A stretch of 64,000 nt of DNA from an uncultured Desulfatiglans sp. (GCA_900498135.1 LR026961.1:2476666-2540665), one strand, 5' to 3'. Shown: positions 45,196 to 54,079, counted from the stretch's first letter. Notes: generated by a model from the sequence alone, not told the origin. Translations and numbers: made by a program.

Positions 45196-45972
45196 ATGGT
45201 TTCGGAAAAAATGAGATGGTATCGGTCGTTGATCGCAGGGATGGGGAGGCTGATCTTCTGTGCAGTGATTTTGCTTTTGATTCCAGATGTTTTGCGGGCA
45301 GGTTCTTTGTCCCTCAAAGAAAAATTAGGGATGCTGGGCTATGATGATCATACTGCAGAAATCATTGTTTCCGGGAAACAGGCCCGTGAGGATCTGGACC
45401 GTGCTTTGATGCTCGAGATGCTCGGCTTCGATGATCAGGAATCAGCTTACTTTATGCAGCGCGGTTTCAGGGATGTTGAGGAACTGTTTGCCCATTACCG
45501 CCGAATGGAGCAAAAAAGAATCTGCAACCTGAAGCTGGGAACTGCAGAATTCAAGGCGTTATTGAGGGAAGCGGGGCGTTTTTTCCCTATTGTGAATGCA
45601 GCGGCGAAGAAAACCCGCGTCAAAGAAAGTTTGATTCTAGCCATGATAAAGGTGGAATCGGATTTCAATCCGCTTGCGGTATCCGACAAAGGGGCGATGG
45701 GATTGATGCAATTGATGCCCGATACGGCCCGGGATTTGGGCGTCCGTAAACCTTTCGATCCGTCCCAGAATATATGGGGCGGTGCGAGTTATATGGCAAA
45801 ATGTATCAATAATTTTAGGGATATCCGTCGAGCTTTGGCGGCTTACAATGCAGGCCCGGGGCTTGTGGAGCGGACGAAAGGAATCCCCCGTATCAAGGAA
45901 ACCCAGGATTATGTACGGAGGGTCTTGGCCTATGAGGGGGTTTTCTCCTCCTTGCTCCACAGACTTCGATGA
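45196..45972 (+). CDS. exported lytic transglycosylase (SLT type)
   Basis: Cuts peptidoglycan glycan strands. From ATG 45196 the product has 258 residues with a signal sequence (core about 17-31, cleavage near VLRAGS). Residues about 36-100 hold helical units like those of the exported protein at 40177 (LKEKLGMLGYDDHTAEIIVS; LMLEMLGFDDQESAYFMQRG). The C-terminal SLT domain has the catalytic Glu in MIKVESDFNP, then GAMGLMQLMPDTARDLGV and AAYNAGPG. Since FlgJ here lacks a hydrolase domain, this enzyme may open the wall for the rod, which is inference. Longer starts to 45013 lack a ribosome site. Confidence 0.9.
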   Translation: MVSEKMRWYRSLIAGMGRLIFCAVILLLIPDVLRAGSLSLKEKLGMLGYDDHTAEIIVSGKQAREDLDRALMLEMLGFDDQESAYFMQRGFRDVEELFAHYRRMEQKRICNLKLGTAEFKALLREAGRFFPIVNAAAKKTRVKESLILAMIKVESDFNPLAVSDKGAMGLMQLMPDTARDLGVRKPFDPSQNIWGGASYMAKCINNFRDIRRALAAYNAGPGLVERTKGIPRIKETQDYVRRVLAYEGVFSSLLHRLR

Positions 45973-45982
45973 ACCTGCAATA

Positions 45983-46510
45983 TTATCGCTTCGCTCTTTT
46001 TAGGAAGCTGATCTTGCATCTCAAGTGCCGGCTAACAATTCTTGCCACTACATACATAAGGATGAACACGAGAGAGGCGCTGAAATCGGCCCCGACCCAA
46101 GGAATCGAAACAGGAACCCCAAAACGGAGTCCGGCAAAGCGCAATTGAAGCCAGGCGATTGCCAGCGGAACGGGCCAGAGGACGGCCGCGGCTACGGTGA
46201 TTTGAAGGAAAAAGGCCTTCCCGTACGCCTCGTTCGCCAGGCTGTTGATGTCTTTGTACAAATCGCGGTCACCAGCCTGGAGTGCGGACAGGGATTGGTC
46301 ATGGCGATCGGATGCCTCAGAAAAGGCGTCCCGGATGGTGCGTCGGTTGGCCTGCACTGCGATCGTCCCGGTCAGTTCACCGAGGACCGCAGACCAGAGG
46401 GCAAGCAGACCCGTCCCAAGCCACCAGCCGAAATAAGGATTGGCCGGCCATCGGTAGGGGGCGATGAGAAAGGCGTCGATAGCTGCAAGAAGGGCATTGG
46501 GAGATTCCAT
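45983..46510 (-). CDS. three-helix membrane protein next to TauE/SafE permease
   Basis: The 175-residue product has TM1 at about 29-50, a charged helical segment (51-98), then TM2 (99-122) and TM3 (145-161), with a basic end (KRAKR). This order, with a coiled coil between TM1 and TM2, recalls Oxa1/DUF106-like proteins, but I see no decisive motif, so no function is assigned. It lies 214 bp downstream of the permease on the same strand, with two strong hairpins between. The start at 46510 is the first Met of the well-conserved-looking part; its ribosome site is weak. Confidence 0.75.
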   Translation of the reverse strand: MESPNALLAAIDAFLIAPYRWPANPYFGWWLGTGLLALWSAVLGELTGTIAVQANRRTIRDAFSEASDRHDQSLSALQAGDRDLYKDINSLANEAYGKAFFLQITVAAAVLWPVPLAIAWLQLRFAGLRFGVPVSIPWVGADFSASLVFILMYVVARIVSRHLRCKISFLKRAKR

Positions 46511-46613
46511 TTCACTGCTTGGCGTCCGGTCCGTACCCGCCGCGGGGTGTGAAGGTTGCGTGCACGGGTGCACCGGTGCAAATGAGCGGGGCAGGGCCCC
46601 CTTCTGTCAAGAG

Positions 46614-46680
46614 GGATGATCCGCTTCCGGGGTGGCTGCGGATCATCCGGTTCATCCGCGGCCTTCTCGGCCAAGGCCGC
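46614..46680 (-). other. two strong stem-loops between permease and three-helix gene
   Basis: GGATGATCCGC (46614-46624) pairs perfectly with GCGGATCATCC (46638-46648), and GCGGCCTT (46658-46665) with AAGGCCGC (46673-46680). Neither has a T-run on the minus strand, so they look like mRNA-stability or processing hairpins that could set the ratio of the two products. TGCACCGGTGCA (46569-46580), a perfect palindrome, follows downstream. Confidence 0.6.
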
Positions 46681-46724
46681 TCCTGCTCGAACACTGGGTC
46701 CGATTGCCGGCCGCGGGTCTTCGC

Positions 46725-47984
46725 TCAGAAGGGAGGCAGAATGCTGTAGTCGAGAAAACCCTTGGTGACGTAACGGATGCCGACATAAAAGGCCAGTAGG
46801 ACGAAGATCCGTTTCAGCCAGATGTCCGGGATGTACTTGGACGTGCGCGGACCGATCATCGAGCCGATAAAGATCCCGACCAGTTCCATTCCAATGAGTC
46901 CCCAGTCGGTCGGGACGCCCTGCCCGACCATGTAGCCGAAGATCGAACTGATCATGCCGACGAGGACCGCGAGGGCACTCGTGCCCGCGACCAGGAACAT
47001 CGGCAGACCTGCGATGGAGGTCAGAAAGGGTACGAAGAGAAAACCGCCTCCCACGCCGATGAAGGAGGCCATGGCACCGATGATCAAGCCGCCCAGCATG
47101 GGGATCCAGGACTTGAACTCGAATTCGACACCGAAAAAGGTGAAGCGGATCGTGCCGACAAAAAAGGTGATGATCAGAGATATCAAGGCCAGCAGGTAGG
47201 CAATCCATTTGGCTCCGCCGCCGAGGCTGAGCCAGAGGGCGCTGGCGATGACGAAGCCCAGGGCGAGAAACATGAGGGGCCAGCTGCCAGAAAGCACTTT
47301 TACTCCCTGATCCGTGCGCTGTCCCTCGCGGGTCTGTTTTTCGAAGGCCGCTGCGGCTTCTTTGGCCTTCTTTTTCTTGGCTTGACCGGAGGACGTCGTT
47401 TCACGGAGCAGGATGATGCCGAGCAGGAGGACAACGAGCCCGAAATAACCCAGGTAGGCCTTGAGACTGATCTTGCCGGCAGTGATGTCCGGGATGACGG
47501 AGGATCCGAGCACCCCTCCGATCGCCAGACACATGGCGAGCGGGGCTACCAGCCGTCCCATACGGTAGTAGTTCGTGCTCGAAATGAGCGCGCTCAGTCC
47601 GACGAGCCACTGATTGGACACCCGGATGGAATCGGTTACGAGATTGTTCATCGGATGGCCTTTTCCGAAATCCTTGGCGTAGTCACCGAGTCCGAAGATC
47701 GTGATATGCCCGACGCCCGCCATGATGCCCCCGAAGGCGCCGACGGTGGAAAAGATCCACCCCACCCAGATCGCCCAGAGAAACCCCAGCAGATAACTGA
47801 CATCCGGCGCTCCGGGGATTCCAAGGAAGCCTTTCGGTGCATTTGCATCGATCTTGCCTTGACCGATAGTGGACTGGATGGCGTCGGCGAGTTGATCCGC
47901 ATAGACGGGTCCGGCACCGGTGGCTGTCATGACGGCGCATCCCACAAGCAGCGTCAGGCAGATCATCCATCTCGTCCCTTTCAT
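46725..47984 (-). CDS. TauE/SafE-family permease (TSUP)
   Basis: TSUP proteins move small sulfur- or carbon-containing anions; the substrate here is unknown. From ATG 47984, right after GAGGAGGTG, it has 419 residues. A signal-like first helix (about 7-25) is followed by WVGWIFSTVGAFGGIMAGVG and a second repeat GAMASFIGVGGGFLFVPFLT, the paired TSUP motif. A charged loop (KKKKAKEAAAAFEKQTREGQ) splits the halves. About nine membrane helices are visible. In sulfate reducers a sulfite or related anion would be plausible, which is inference. Confidence 0.88.
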   Translation of the reverse strand: MKGTRWMICLTLLVGCAVMTATGAGPVYADQLADAIQSTIGQGKIDANAPKGFLGIPGAPDVSYLLGFLWAIWVGWIFSTVGAFGGIMAGVGHITIFGLGDYAKDFGKGHPMNNLVTDSIRVSNQWLVGLSALISSTNYYRMGRLVAPLAMCLAIGGVLGSSVIPDITAGKISLKAYLGYFGLVVLLLGIILLRETTSSGQAKKKKAKEAAAAFEKQTREGQRTDQGVKVLSGSWPLMFLALGFVIASALWLSLGGGAKWIAYLLALISLIITFFVGTIRFTFFGVEFEFKSWIPMLGGLIIGAMASFIGVGGGFLFVPFLTSIAGLPMFLVAGTSALAVLVGMISSIFGYMVGQGVPTDWGLIGMELVGIFIGSMIGPRTSKYIPDIWLKRIFVLLAFYVGIRYVTKGFLDYSILPPF

Positions 47985-48298
47985 GTGCAGCACCTCCTCG
48001 TGAGTCAGTTTTGGGTATTCATCCCAAACGGTCGGTGGATGGGCCCGAAAGGTTCCTCGGACGTCCTCCGTCTTTGGCGGGGCTGGAGCGATCCGGGCGA
48101 TGCGCATGGGTGTATGTTCCGCTGCCGGCTGCAGCGGGGCTTCGCATCAGGTGGAGGTCGGATGTGGCGATCATGCGCGCACCCCGAAAGATTTCACGCA
48201 ACGGCACCACCGGAAAAACGGCGCTTGCAGCGCTTCGTGCCGGGATCTCTGAGGGATACTCAGGGAAGAGCAGGAAGTCCAGGAAAATCCTAAAGCAT

Positions 48299-48524
48299 CT
48301 CCATCCGGAAATGATTTTCCGGTATGACCCCGTTTCCAATTCGGAAAGGAATATTTTTCTTTACACGCTGCACGTGCTCAGTCCCACCGCTTTGCGGCGG
48401 GTCCAGGTTTGGCCAGTATCCGGAAAATCGAGCATTTGCTTGGAAGGGACCTAGCGGTCGCCGCACTAGCAAATGCGCAGATCGATGCCGAGATGGGCAA
48501 AAAAGACCATCTCGGGATGGAAAC
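48299..48524 (-). repeat. dispersed palindromic repeat, copy E (one module)
   Basis: 226-bp copy in the orientation of C. Ends CCATCCGGAAATGATT and GGGATGGAAAC. One module: CACGCTGCACGTG (first stem partly open) and CCCACCGC-TTT-GCGGCGGG. Its centre is altered (GACCTAGCGGTC), leaving a 4-bp stem. It sits 107 bp from copy F in the same direction. Confidence 0.88.
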
Positions 48525-48631
48525 TAAGCCGATTGTGTAGCGCATTATGTTATTGACGGCAAGAAAAAATATGCGGGCTGCGGGATTGTGCCGCTAAACC
48601 TCCCGCTCTATGCGCTGTCCTGGTCACGGCA

Positions 48632-48912
48632 TATCCGTCCGGAAATGATTTCGCGGCAAGATTCAGTTTCCAATCCGGAAATGAGGATTTTTCTTTATAC
48701 CCTTCGGGTGCTCAGTCCAACCCCTGCGGGGCGGGTCCCGGTTTCTTCATACCCTTCGGGTGCTCAGCCCCACCGCTTCGCGGCGGGTCCCGGTTTGGCC
48801 AATATCAAGGAAGTCAAGCGTTTGCTTGTAAGGCGACCTGCAGGTCGCCTTACAAGCAAACGTGCAGATTGATGCCGAGATTGGCCAAAAAGACCATTTC
48901 CGGGTTGGAAAC
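48632..48912 (-). repeat. dispersed palindromic repeat, copy F (two modules, 44-bp palindrome)
   Basis: 281-bp copy with two tandem double-hairpin modules (about 48689-48742 and 48743-48797), which differ in their second stem: CCCC-TGC-GGGG in one, CCGC-TTC-GCGG in the other. The centre 48819-48862 is a perfect 44-bp palindrome; in copies A and H the outer part of this stem is different. The next gene, trkH, ends 75 bp away. Confidence 0.9.
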
Positions 48913-48987
48913 CAGGGTGTTTCGAACCTCCGGCTGCGGGCTCGGCGCCGAGAGGCACAGCGCAGCGCCGCCGCTGCAAGATAGCGC

Positions 48988-50436
48988 CTATTTTCGCCAA
49001 TACTCGGGAACGAGCAGCACAATGACGGTATAGATCTCGAGCCTCCCGAGCAGCATGCATGCGATCAGGACCCATTTGCCCGCCAGGGGAACGTCGGCGA
49101 AGTTTTGGACCGGACCAACCAGGGCCAGCCCCGGGCCTATGTTGCCCAGAGTGGCGGCGACCGAGGAGAATGCGGAAATCAGATCGAGGCCGAGGGATGC
49201 CATCAGGAGAGATCCGGCCAGGAATAAACCGATATACAGGGCGAAAAATCCCCAGATGCTCGTCAGGACTTCCTGCGGCACCGCCTTTCCTCCGAGTTTG
49301 ACGGTGGTGATGGCATGCGGATGGATGATGCGGAAGATTTCCTGGTAGGAATGGCGCGCCAGCAGCATGATCCGCATGATCTTGATGCCGCCGCCGGTAG
49401 AGCCGGCCATGCCGCCCAAAAACATGCATGTAAGCAGGATGATCTGGGATAGGGGCGGCCACCGGTCGTAGTCGGCGGTTGCAAATCCGGTGGTGGTGAT
49501 GATCGAACTGACCTGGAAGGCCGCATAGCGGAAGGCCGTATCGAGGCTGTCGTAGACGGCCCCGTGGACATCGATGGTAACGAGCAAGGTGAGGATCACT
49601 ACGATGCCCAGGAAGACACGGCATTCGGGATCACGTCCGAAGATGCGCCAATCTCCCTTGAGCAGCCTGTAGTGGAGCGAGAAGTTGATGCCCGCCAAGA
49701 GCATGAAAACGATGATCACCCCGTCGAAGTAGGCGCTGCTGTAGGCGGCGACGCTCGCGTTGCGGGTGGAAAAACCGCCGGTGGGCAAGGTGCAGAAGGC
49801 GTGGCAGACCGCGTCGAAGAGGGTCATGCCTCCGGCGGCGAGCAGGAAGATCTCGACCACCGTGATGAGGATGTAGACCTTCCAGAGGGTCTTGGCGGTC
49901 TCGCTGATGCGCGGCTTCAGCTTGTCGACGACGGGGCTGGGAATCTCGGCCTTGTAGAGCTGCATCCCGCCGATTCCCAGGAAGGGCAGGATTGCGATGG
50001 ACAGCACGATGATGCCCATTCCGCCAAGCCACTGAGTTAAGCTGCGCCATAGGAGAATACTTTCGGGAAGTCCTTCGATCTGTGTCAAAATAGAAGCACC
50101 GGTCGTGGTGAATCCCGAAAAGGATTCGAAACAGGCATCGGTGAAATCCGGGATGGTGCCTGAGAAAAGGTAAGGCAGGGTGCCGAAAAGGCCGGCCAGA
50201 GCCCATCCGAAGCTTACGACGGCGACGCCGTCGCGGTGGCCGAGCTGCGGAGTCTCCGTTTTACGGCTGATAAGGTAGCCGGCCAGTCCGCTTCCTGCTG
50301 TGACCAGCATCGCGAAGAAAACGCCCGAGGACGCGCCGTCCTGGTAATAAAGGGAAGCAAGGATCGGCCCCAGCATGGATAAGCCAAGGAAGAATGCCAA
50401 GACAGCCGAAAGCTTGACAATGATGCGCCAGTGCAT
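48988..50436 (-). CDS. trkH: potassium uptake channel subunit TrkH
   Basis: TrkH is the membrane pore of the Trk K+ uptake system. The 482-residue protein shows the four pore loops: GFTTTGAS, LPTGGFST, ITTTGFAT and the shorter TLGNIGPG, with about ten membrane helices between. These selectivity segments are diagnostic. The start overlaps the trkA stop by one base (TGATG), so translation is coupled and the two subunits are made together. Confidence 0.97.
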   Translation of the reverse strand: MHWRIIVKLSAVLAFFLGLSMLGPILASLYYQDGASSGVFFAMLVTAGSGLAGYLISRKTETPQLGHRDGVAVVSFGWALAGLFGTLPYLFSGTIPDFTDACFESFSGFTTTGASILTQIEGLPESILLWRSLTQWLGGMGIIVLSIAILPFLGIGGMQLYKAEIPSPVVDKLKPRISETAKTLWKVYILITVVEIFLLAAGGMTLFDAVCHAFCTLPTGGFSTRNASVAAYSSAYFDGVIIVFMLLAGINFSLHYRLLKGDWRIFGRDPECRVFLGIVVILTLLVTIDVHGAVYDSLDTAFRYAAFQVSSIITTTGFATADYDRWPPLSQIILLTCMFLGGMAGSTGGGIKIMRIMLLARHSYQEIFRIIHPHAITTVKLGGKAVPQEVLTSIWGFFALYIGLFLAGSLLMASLGLDLISAFSSVAATLGNIGPGLALVGPVQNFADVPLAGKWVLIACMLLGRLEIYTVIVLLVPEYWRK

Positions 50437-51794
50437 CAGAAGTATTCCAGTCTGACGGTGAGCAGTTTTTCCAGTTTAGGGACGACTTCTCTTTGAGCGA
50501 AGATGATCAGGTGGTCTTTCGGCTGAATGACGGTGTCTCCACGGGGGATGATGATGTCCTCCCCGCGCACGACAGCCCCGACGATGGCTCCCTTGGGGAA
50601 TTTGACGTGGGAGAGAGGTTGATTGACGACCTCGCTGGTATCCAGGGCCTCCGCTTCGATCGCTTCAGCATGTTCCCCCTTCAGGGGGGCGACGGAGATG
50701 ATCTTGCCGCGGCGGATGAACTGGAGGATCGCCCGCACGGCGGACAGTCTGGGGCTGACGACGGTGTCCAGGCCGATGGCCGAGATGAGGGGAATATAGC
50801 TGAACTTGCTGATCCGCGTGATGGTTCTTCTCGCGCCGAGTCCCTTGGCGAGGAGCGAGATCAGGACGTTGTTTTCTTCGTCCCCCGTCAACGCGATCAG
50901 AAAATCCACGTCCTGGACGTTTTCTTCGATCAGGAGGTTTTTGTCGGTTCCATCCCCTTTGATGACAAGGACCCGCTCCAGGTTCTCGGAGAGTCTGGCA
51001 CAGATGGCTTCATCCTTTTCGATGATCGTGGTCTTGATCCGGGATTTGTCCAGGTGTGCAGCCAGCGAGGCGCCGGTCAGCCCCCCCCCCACGATGATGA
51101 CGCGTTTGAGCGGCCTGGGGTGGATGTCGAAGGCGGGCAAAAGACTCAAGGCCTGGTCGCCCTGCGTGACCACGTAAACCAGGTCGTTCGGCAGGACCTG
51201 ATCCTTGCCGCGCGGGATGAGAACCTGGTCACCGCGGACAATGGCTCCGATCAGGAGCTTTTCCGCCTGGCCGGTAAGGGCCATCAGGGGTTTGCCGGTC
51301 AGCGGAGATCCCTCTTTCACGGTCACCCCGATCAGCTTGACCCGCCCCGCCGCAAAGTCTATGACCTCGGAGGCCCAGGGATAGTCCATGAGGCTCAGGA
51401 TCGACTCGACCATGACCGACTCCGGGTTGATGACGTGGTCGATTCCGAGGAATTCCTGCCCGATGAGATGCTCTTCGTCGATGTATTCCTGGTTGCGGAC
51501 CCGCGCGATCTTGACCATGTACGGGTTGATGTTGCGGCCCAGCAGGCAGGCGAAGAGATTGACCTCATCGCTGTCCGTGGCGGCTACAAGCAGGTCGGTC
51601 TCTCCCGCTCCAGCCTCCTTGAGCACGCGGGGGCTGGTCCCTGATCCCAGGACGCTGCGGACATCGAGATGTTCATCGATGCGTTTGATCTGAGCGGGTG
51701 TCTTATCGATGAGCGTGACGTCCTGTCCCTCTTCGGAGAGTTTGCGCGCGATGTGAAAACCCACCTCGCCGGCTCCGATGATGATGATCTTCAA
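50436..51794 (-). CDS. trkA: potassium uptake regulatory subunit TrkA
   Basis: TrkA is the cytoplasmic nucleotide-binding gate of the Trk system. Its 452 residues hold two RCK repeats, each a Rossmann fold plus TrkA_C: GAGEVGFHIARKLSEEGQDV at the start and VGGGLTGASLAAHLDKSRIK near 235. The start is TTG at 51794, with AAGGAGG 7 bases upstream. It precedes trkH. The 266-bp region upstream to repeat copy G shows no clear promoter. Confidence 0.96.
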   Translation of the reverse strand: MKIIIIGAGEVGFHIARKLSEEGQDVTLIDKTPAQIKRIDEHLDVRSVLGSGTSPRVLKEAGAGETDLLVAATDSDEVNLFACLLGRNINPYMVKIARVRNQEYIDEEHLIGQEFLGIDHVINPESVMVESILSLMDYPWASEVIDFAAGRVKLIGVTVKEGSPLTGKPLMALTGQAEKLLIGAIVRGDQVLIPRGKDQVLPNDLVYVVTQGDQALSLLPAFDIHPRPLKRVIIVGGGLTGASLAAHLDKSRIKTTIIEKDEAICARLSENLERVLVIKGDGTDKNLLIEENVQDVDFLIALTGDEENNVLISLLAKGLGARRTITRISKFSYIPLISAIGLDTVVSPRLSAVRAILQFIRRGKIISVAPLKGEHAEAIEAEALDTSEVVNQPLSHVKFPKGAIVGAVVRGEDIIIPRGDTVIQPKDHLIIFAQREVVPKLEKLLTVRLEYF

Positions 51795-52060
51795 GACTGG
51801 CCTCCTTGCGAGAGAAGCATTCGCCTGCAGGATTGGTCATGGCTGTAGCGGATCGCTTATTACTAAGAGAGCGCGGGCAGAAAGTCAACTTCCAACCCGC
51901 CCTGGGCCCGCGAAGTGTTTTGCTGATCTCGCGTCGCAGCGGACGCATCCGTTTTCGACCAGCCTTGCATCATGCCAGTCCCCGAAGGTTGAAAATGCTG
52001 GACAACATAGGGAATTCGATGATATTAATAACAGTTTTCGTATGTGCAAACACTTGGATC

Positions 52061-52341
52061 GTGTCCATTCGGGAAACGATTTCCCGGTAGGACCCAGTTT
52101 CCAATCCGGAAATGAGGATTTTTCTTTACACCCTTCGGGTGTTCAGTCCCACCCCTGCGGGGCGGGTCCCGGTTTCTTCACGGCCTTCGGGTGCTCAGTC
52201 CCACCGCTTCGCGACGGGTCCCGGTTTGGCCAATATCAGGAAAATCAAGCCTTTGCGCGGAGGCGACCTGCGGGTCGCCGCACAAGCAAACGTGCAGATG
52301 GACACCGAGATTGGCCAAAAAGACCATTTCCGGATGGAAGC
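52061..52341 (-). repeat. dispersed palindromic repeat, copy G (two modules)
   Basis: 281-bp copy with two tandem modules, like copy F. First stems are CACCC-TTC-GGGTG; second stems CCCC-TGC-GGGG and CCGC-TTC-GCGA. The centre is GCGGAGGCGACCTGCGGGTC, a slightly weakened palindrome. It fills most of the space between divergent trkA and the heptose kinase gene. Confidence 0.9.
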
Positions 52342-52350
52342 TGTTAAAGT

Positions 52351-52459
52351 AAGGAAAATCAACCGTCGTTTGTGCTGGGATGACCTGTCGGTCGCTGGGC
52401 AGGCAAAGGTGCAGATGGACGCCGAGATCGGCCAGAAAGCCCCTTCCCGGATCGGAAAC
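52351..52459 (-). repeat. half copy of the dispersed repeat next to copy G (G2)
   Basis: These 109 bp repeat the right half of copy G (52240-52341) in the same direction with many substitutions: AAGGAAAATCAA, ATGACCTGTCGGTCGC, GGTGCAGATGGACGCCGAGA, then CGGATCGGAAAC. It ends 24 bp before the kinase start codon. It looks like an older tandem copy or a remnant of a previous element. Confidence 0.75.
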
Positions 52460-52483
52460 GAATAGATTCAGGAGCAGGAAGCC

Positions 52484-53533
52484 GTGTTGAAAAACATCCT
52501 CAAGACCCTGAGCGGGCGCCACCTCGAAAAGATGCTCCAGGATGCCGTGGATCGATTCAAGGAGGCCAGGGTCCTCGTCGTGGGCGACATCATCATGGAT
52601 CAATACATCTGGGGCCAGGTGACCCGGATATCTCCCGAGGCCCCCGTGCCGGTTGTCGAGGTGCGCGAGGAGACGCGGCTGTTGGGCGGCGCTGCCAATG
52701 TCGTGCACAATATGGCTACGCTCGGGGCCAGGCCGGTCCTGTGCGGGGTGGTGGGCGAGGACCATGCCGGCCGGGAGGTTCTGGAGAAGCTCCGTGCCCT
52801 GAAGGTTCCATCCGATGGGGTGATCGTCGAGGCCGGACGCCCGACGAGTCTCAAGACGCGCATCGTCGCCCACAGCCAGCAGGTCGTCCGCTTCGATCGG
52901 GAGAGCAAGGGCGCCATCACCGATGAGAGCGCGAAGACCATCCTGGACTATATCGAAAGCTCACTCGACTCGCTCGATGCGATTGTCGTTTCGGATTACG
53001 GAAAGGGGGTCGTATCGGCCGGACTGATGACAGGACTGAGGGAACTGGTTGATTCGGGCAGGACCAACGGCTTGAGGATCGCCGTGGACCCGAAGACCGG
53101 GAACTTCGAGTATTATCAGGGGGTGGACGTCATCACGCCCAATCACCACGAGGCCGGCGCCTACTGCGGCTTCACCGTTGCGGACGATGAGACGCTCCTT
53201 GCAGCCGGGCGGCGGATGCTGCAGGAGCTGCAGTGCCGCTCTGTGTTGATCACCCAGGGGAAGGACGGCATGACCCTCTTCGAGCAGGATGGCCGTGTCA
53301 GCCATATCGGAACCGTGGCGAAACAGGTCTTCGACGTCACGGGCGCCGGGGATACGGTCATCAGCACGCTGGCCCTCGCTATGGCTGCCGGTCTGGATCT
53401 CCGCGAAGGGGCGATGCTTGCCAATTACGCCGCGGGGATCGTGGTCGGCGAAGTGGGGACTTCCACGGTGCGCGCGGAGGACCTAAAAAGGGCCGTCGCT
53501 GACATGAAATCGCTGCGCTCCGAGGCGGGATGA
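52484..53533 (+). CDS. rfaE1: D-glycero-beta-D-manno-heptose-7-phosphate kinase
   Basis: Phosphorylates heptose-7-phosphate at C1 for LPS core heptose. The 349-residue PfkB-family protein has GDIIMDQYIWGQVTRISPEA, LGGAANVVHNMATLGA (sugar site) and DVTGAGDTV (catalytic Asp, near 282). Only the kinase part of HldE is present; the adenylyltransferase must be a separate gene. It starts with GTG at 52484 after CAGGAGCAGG. Four genes follow closely on the same strand. Confidence 0.94.
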   Translation: MLKNILKTLSGRHLEKMLQDAVDRFKEARVLVVGDIIMDQYIWGQVTRISPEAPVPVVEVREETRLLGGAANVVHNMATLGARPVLCGVVGEDHAGREVLEKLRALKVPSDGVIVEAGRPTSLKTRIVAHSQQVVRFDRESKGAITDESAKTILDYIESSLDSLDAIVVSDYGKGVVSAGLMTGLRELVDSGRTNGLRIAVDPKTGNFEYYQGVDVITPNHHEAGAYCGFTVADDETLLAAGRRMLQELQCRSVLITQGKDGMTLFEQDGRVSHIGTVAKQVFDVTGAGDTVISTLALAMAAGLDLREGAMLANYAAGIVVGEVGTSTVRAEDLKRAVADMKSLRSEAG

Positions 53534-53536
53534 TCT

Positions 53537-54079
53537 GTGAGCCGCCCCAGCCCCCCGCCGCCTGTCAAACTGATCGTGAGCCTGTTTTCGGCCCGTGAGC
53601 CTTTCCTGGGCGAGGTGCTTGAGCGTCTATCGCGGCTTTTCGGGCCGATCGATGACCTGGGGCCCCGGGGATTCTTCGATCGTTCTACCTATTACTCGGC
53701 GGAGATGGGATGGCCGCTGCACCGCCGGCATGCCTCTTTCGAACGTCTGATCCAGACAACGGAGCTGGTGGCCGCCAAGATGGCGACCAATGCCCTGGAA
53801 GTGGAATCGGCTGAAGCTGATGGCCGGCGCCTGGTCAACATCGACCCCGGCATCTTATCCATGGAGCGTCTGGTCCTGGCTACCGGAAAAAATTTCACCC
53901 ATCGCGTCTACCTTTCGCAGGGGATTTATGCCGACCTGACACTGATCTTCCAGAAAGGAAGCTTTCGTCCGTTGGAGTGGAGCTACCCGGATTACGCCGA
54001 CCCGGTGATGATTGAATGGTTGAATGCGGTGCGCTGCAAATACAGGGAGCAGCTGAGGGGGGAGAAAGACAGTGATTAG
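53537..54079 (+). CDS. DUF4416 protein
   Basis: The 180-residue protein matches DUF4416 in its LIVSLFSAREPFLGEVLERL start, YYSAEMGWPLHRR, NIDPGILSMERLVLATGKNF, THRVYLSQGIYADLTLIF and WSYPDYADP. No function is known to me. It begins with GTG 3 bp after the kinase and overlaps yicC by 8 bp, so it is part of this operon. DUF4416 next to yicC-gmk is typical for the phylum. Confidence 0.9.
   Translation: MSRPSPPPPVKLIVSLFSAREPFLGEVLERLSRLFGPIDDLGPRGFFDRSTYYSAEMGWPLHRRHASFERLIQTTELVAAKMATNALEVESAEADGRRLVNIDPGILSMERLVLATGKNFTHRVYLSQGIYADLTLIFQKGSFRPLEWSYPDYADPVMIEWLNAVRCKYREQLRGEKDSD

Larger units (their letters stand above)
47985..48987. other. 1-kb gap between permease and trkH, filled mostly by repeats
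   Basis: Copies E (48299-48524) and F (48632-48912) take up half of it. The first 310 bp, upstream of the permease, should hold its promoter but show no clear consensus. Open frames crossing the repeats are artefacts of their GC-rich palindromes. Confidence 0.6.

Noticed and set aside
52112-52465. Open frames running through repeat copies (also 48588-48872, 58099-58428 and 34992-35183)
   Set aside because: They encode the same low-complexity peptides in every copy because the DNA repeats, change frame between copies and lack ribosome sites.
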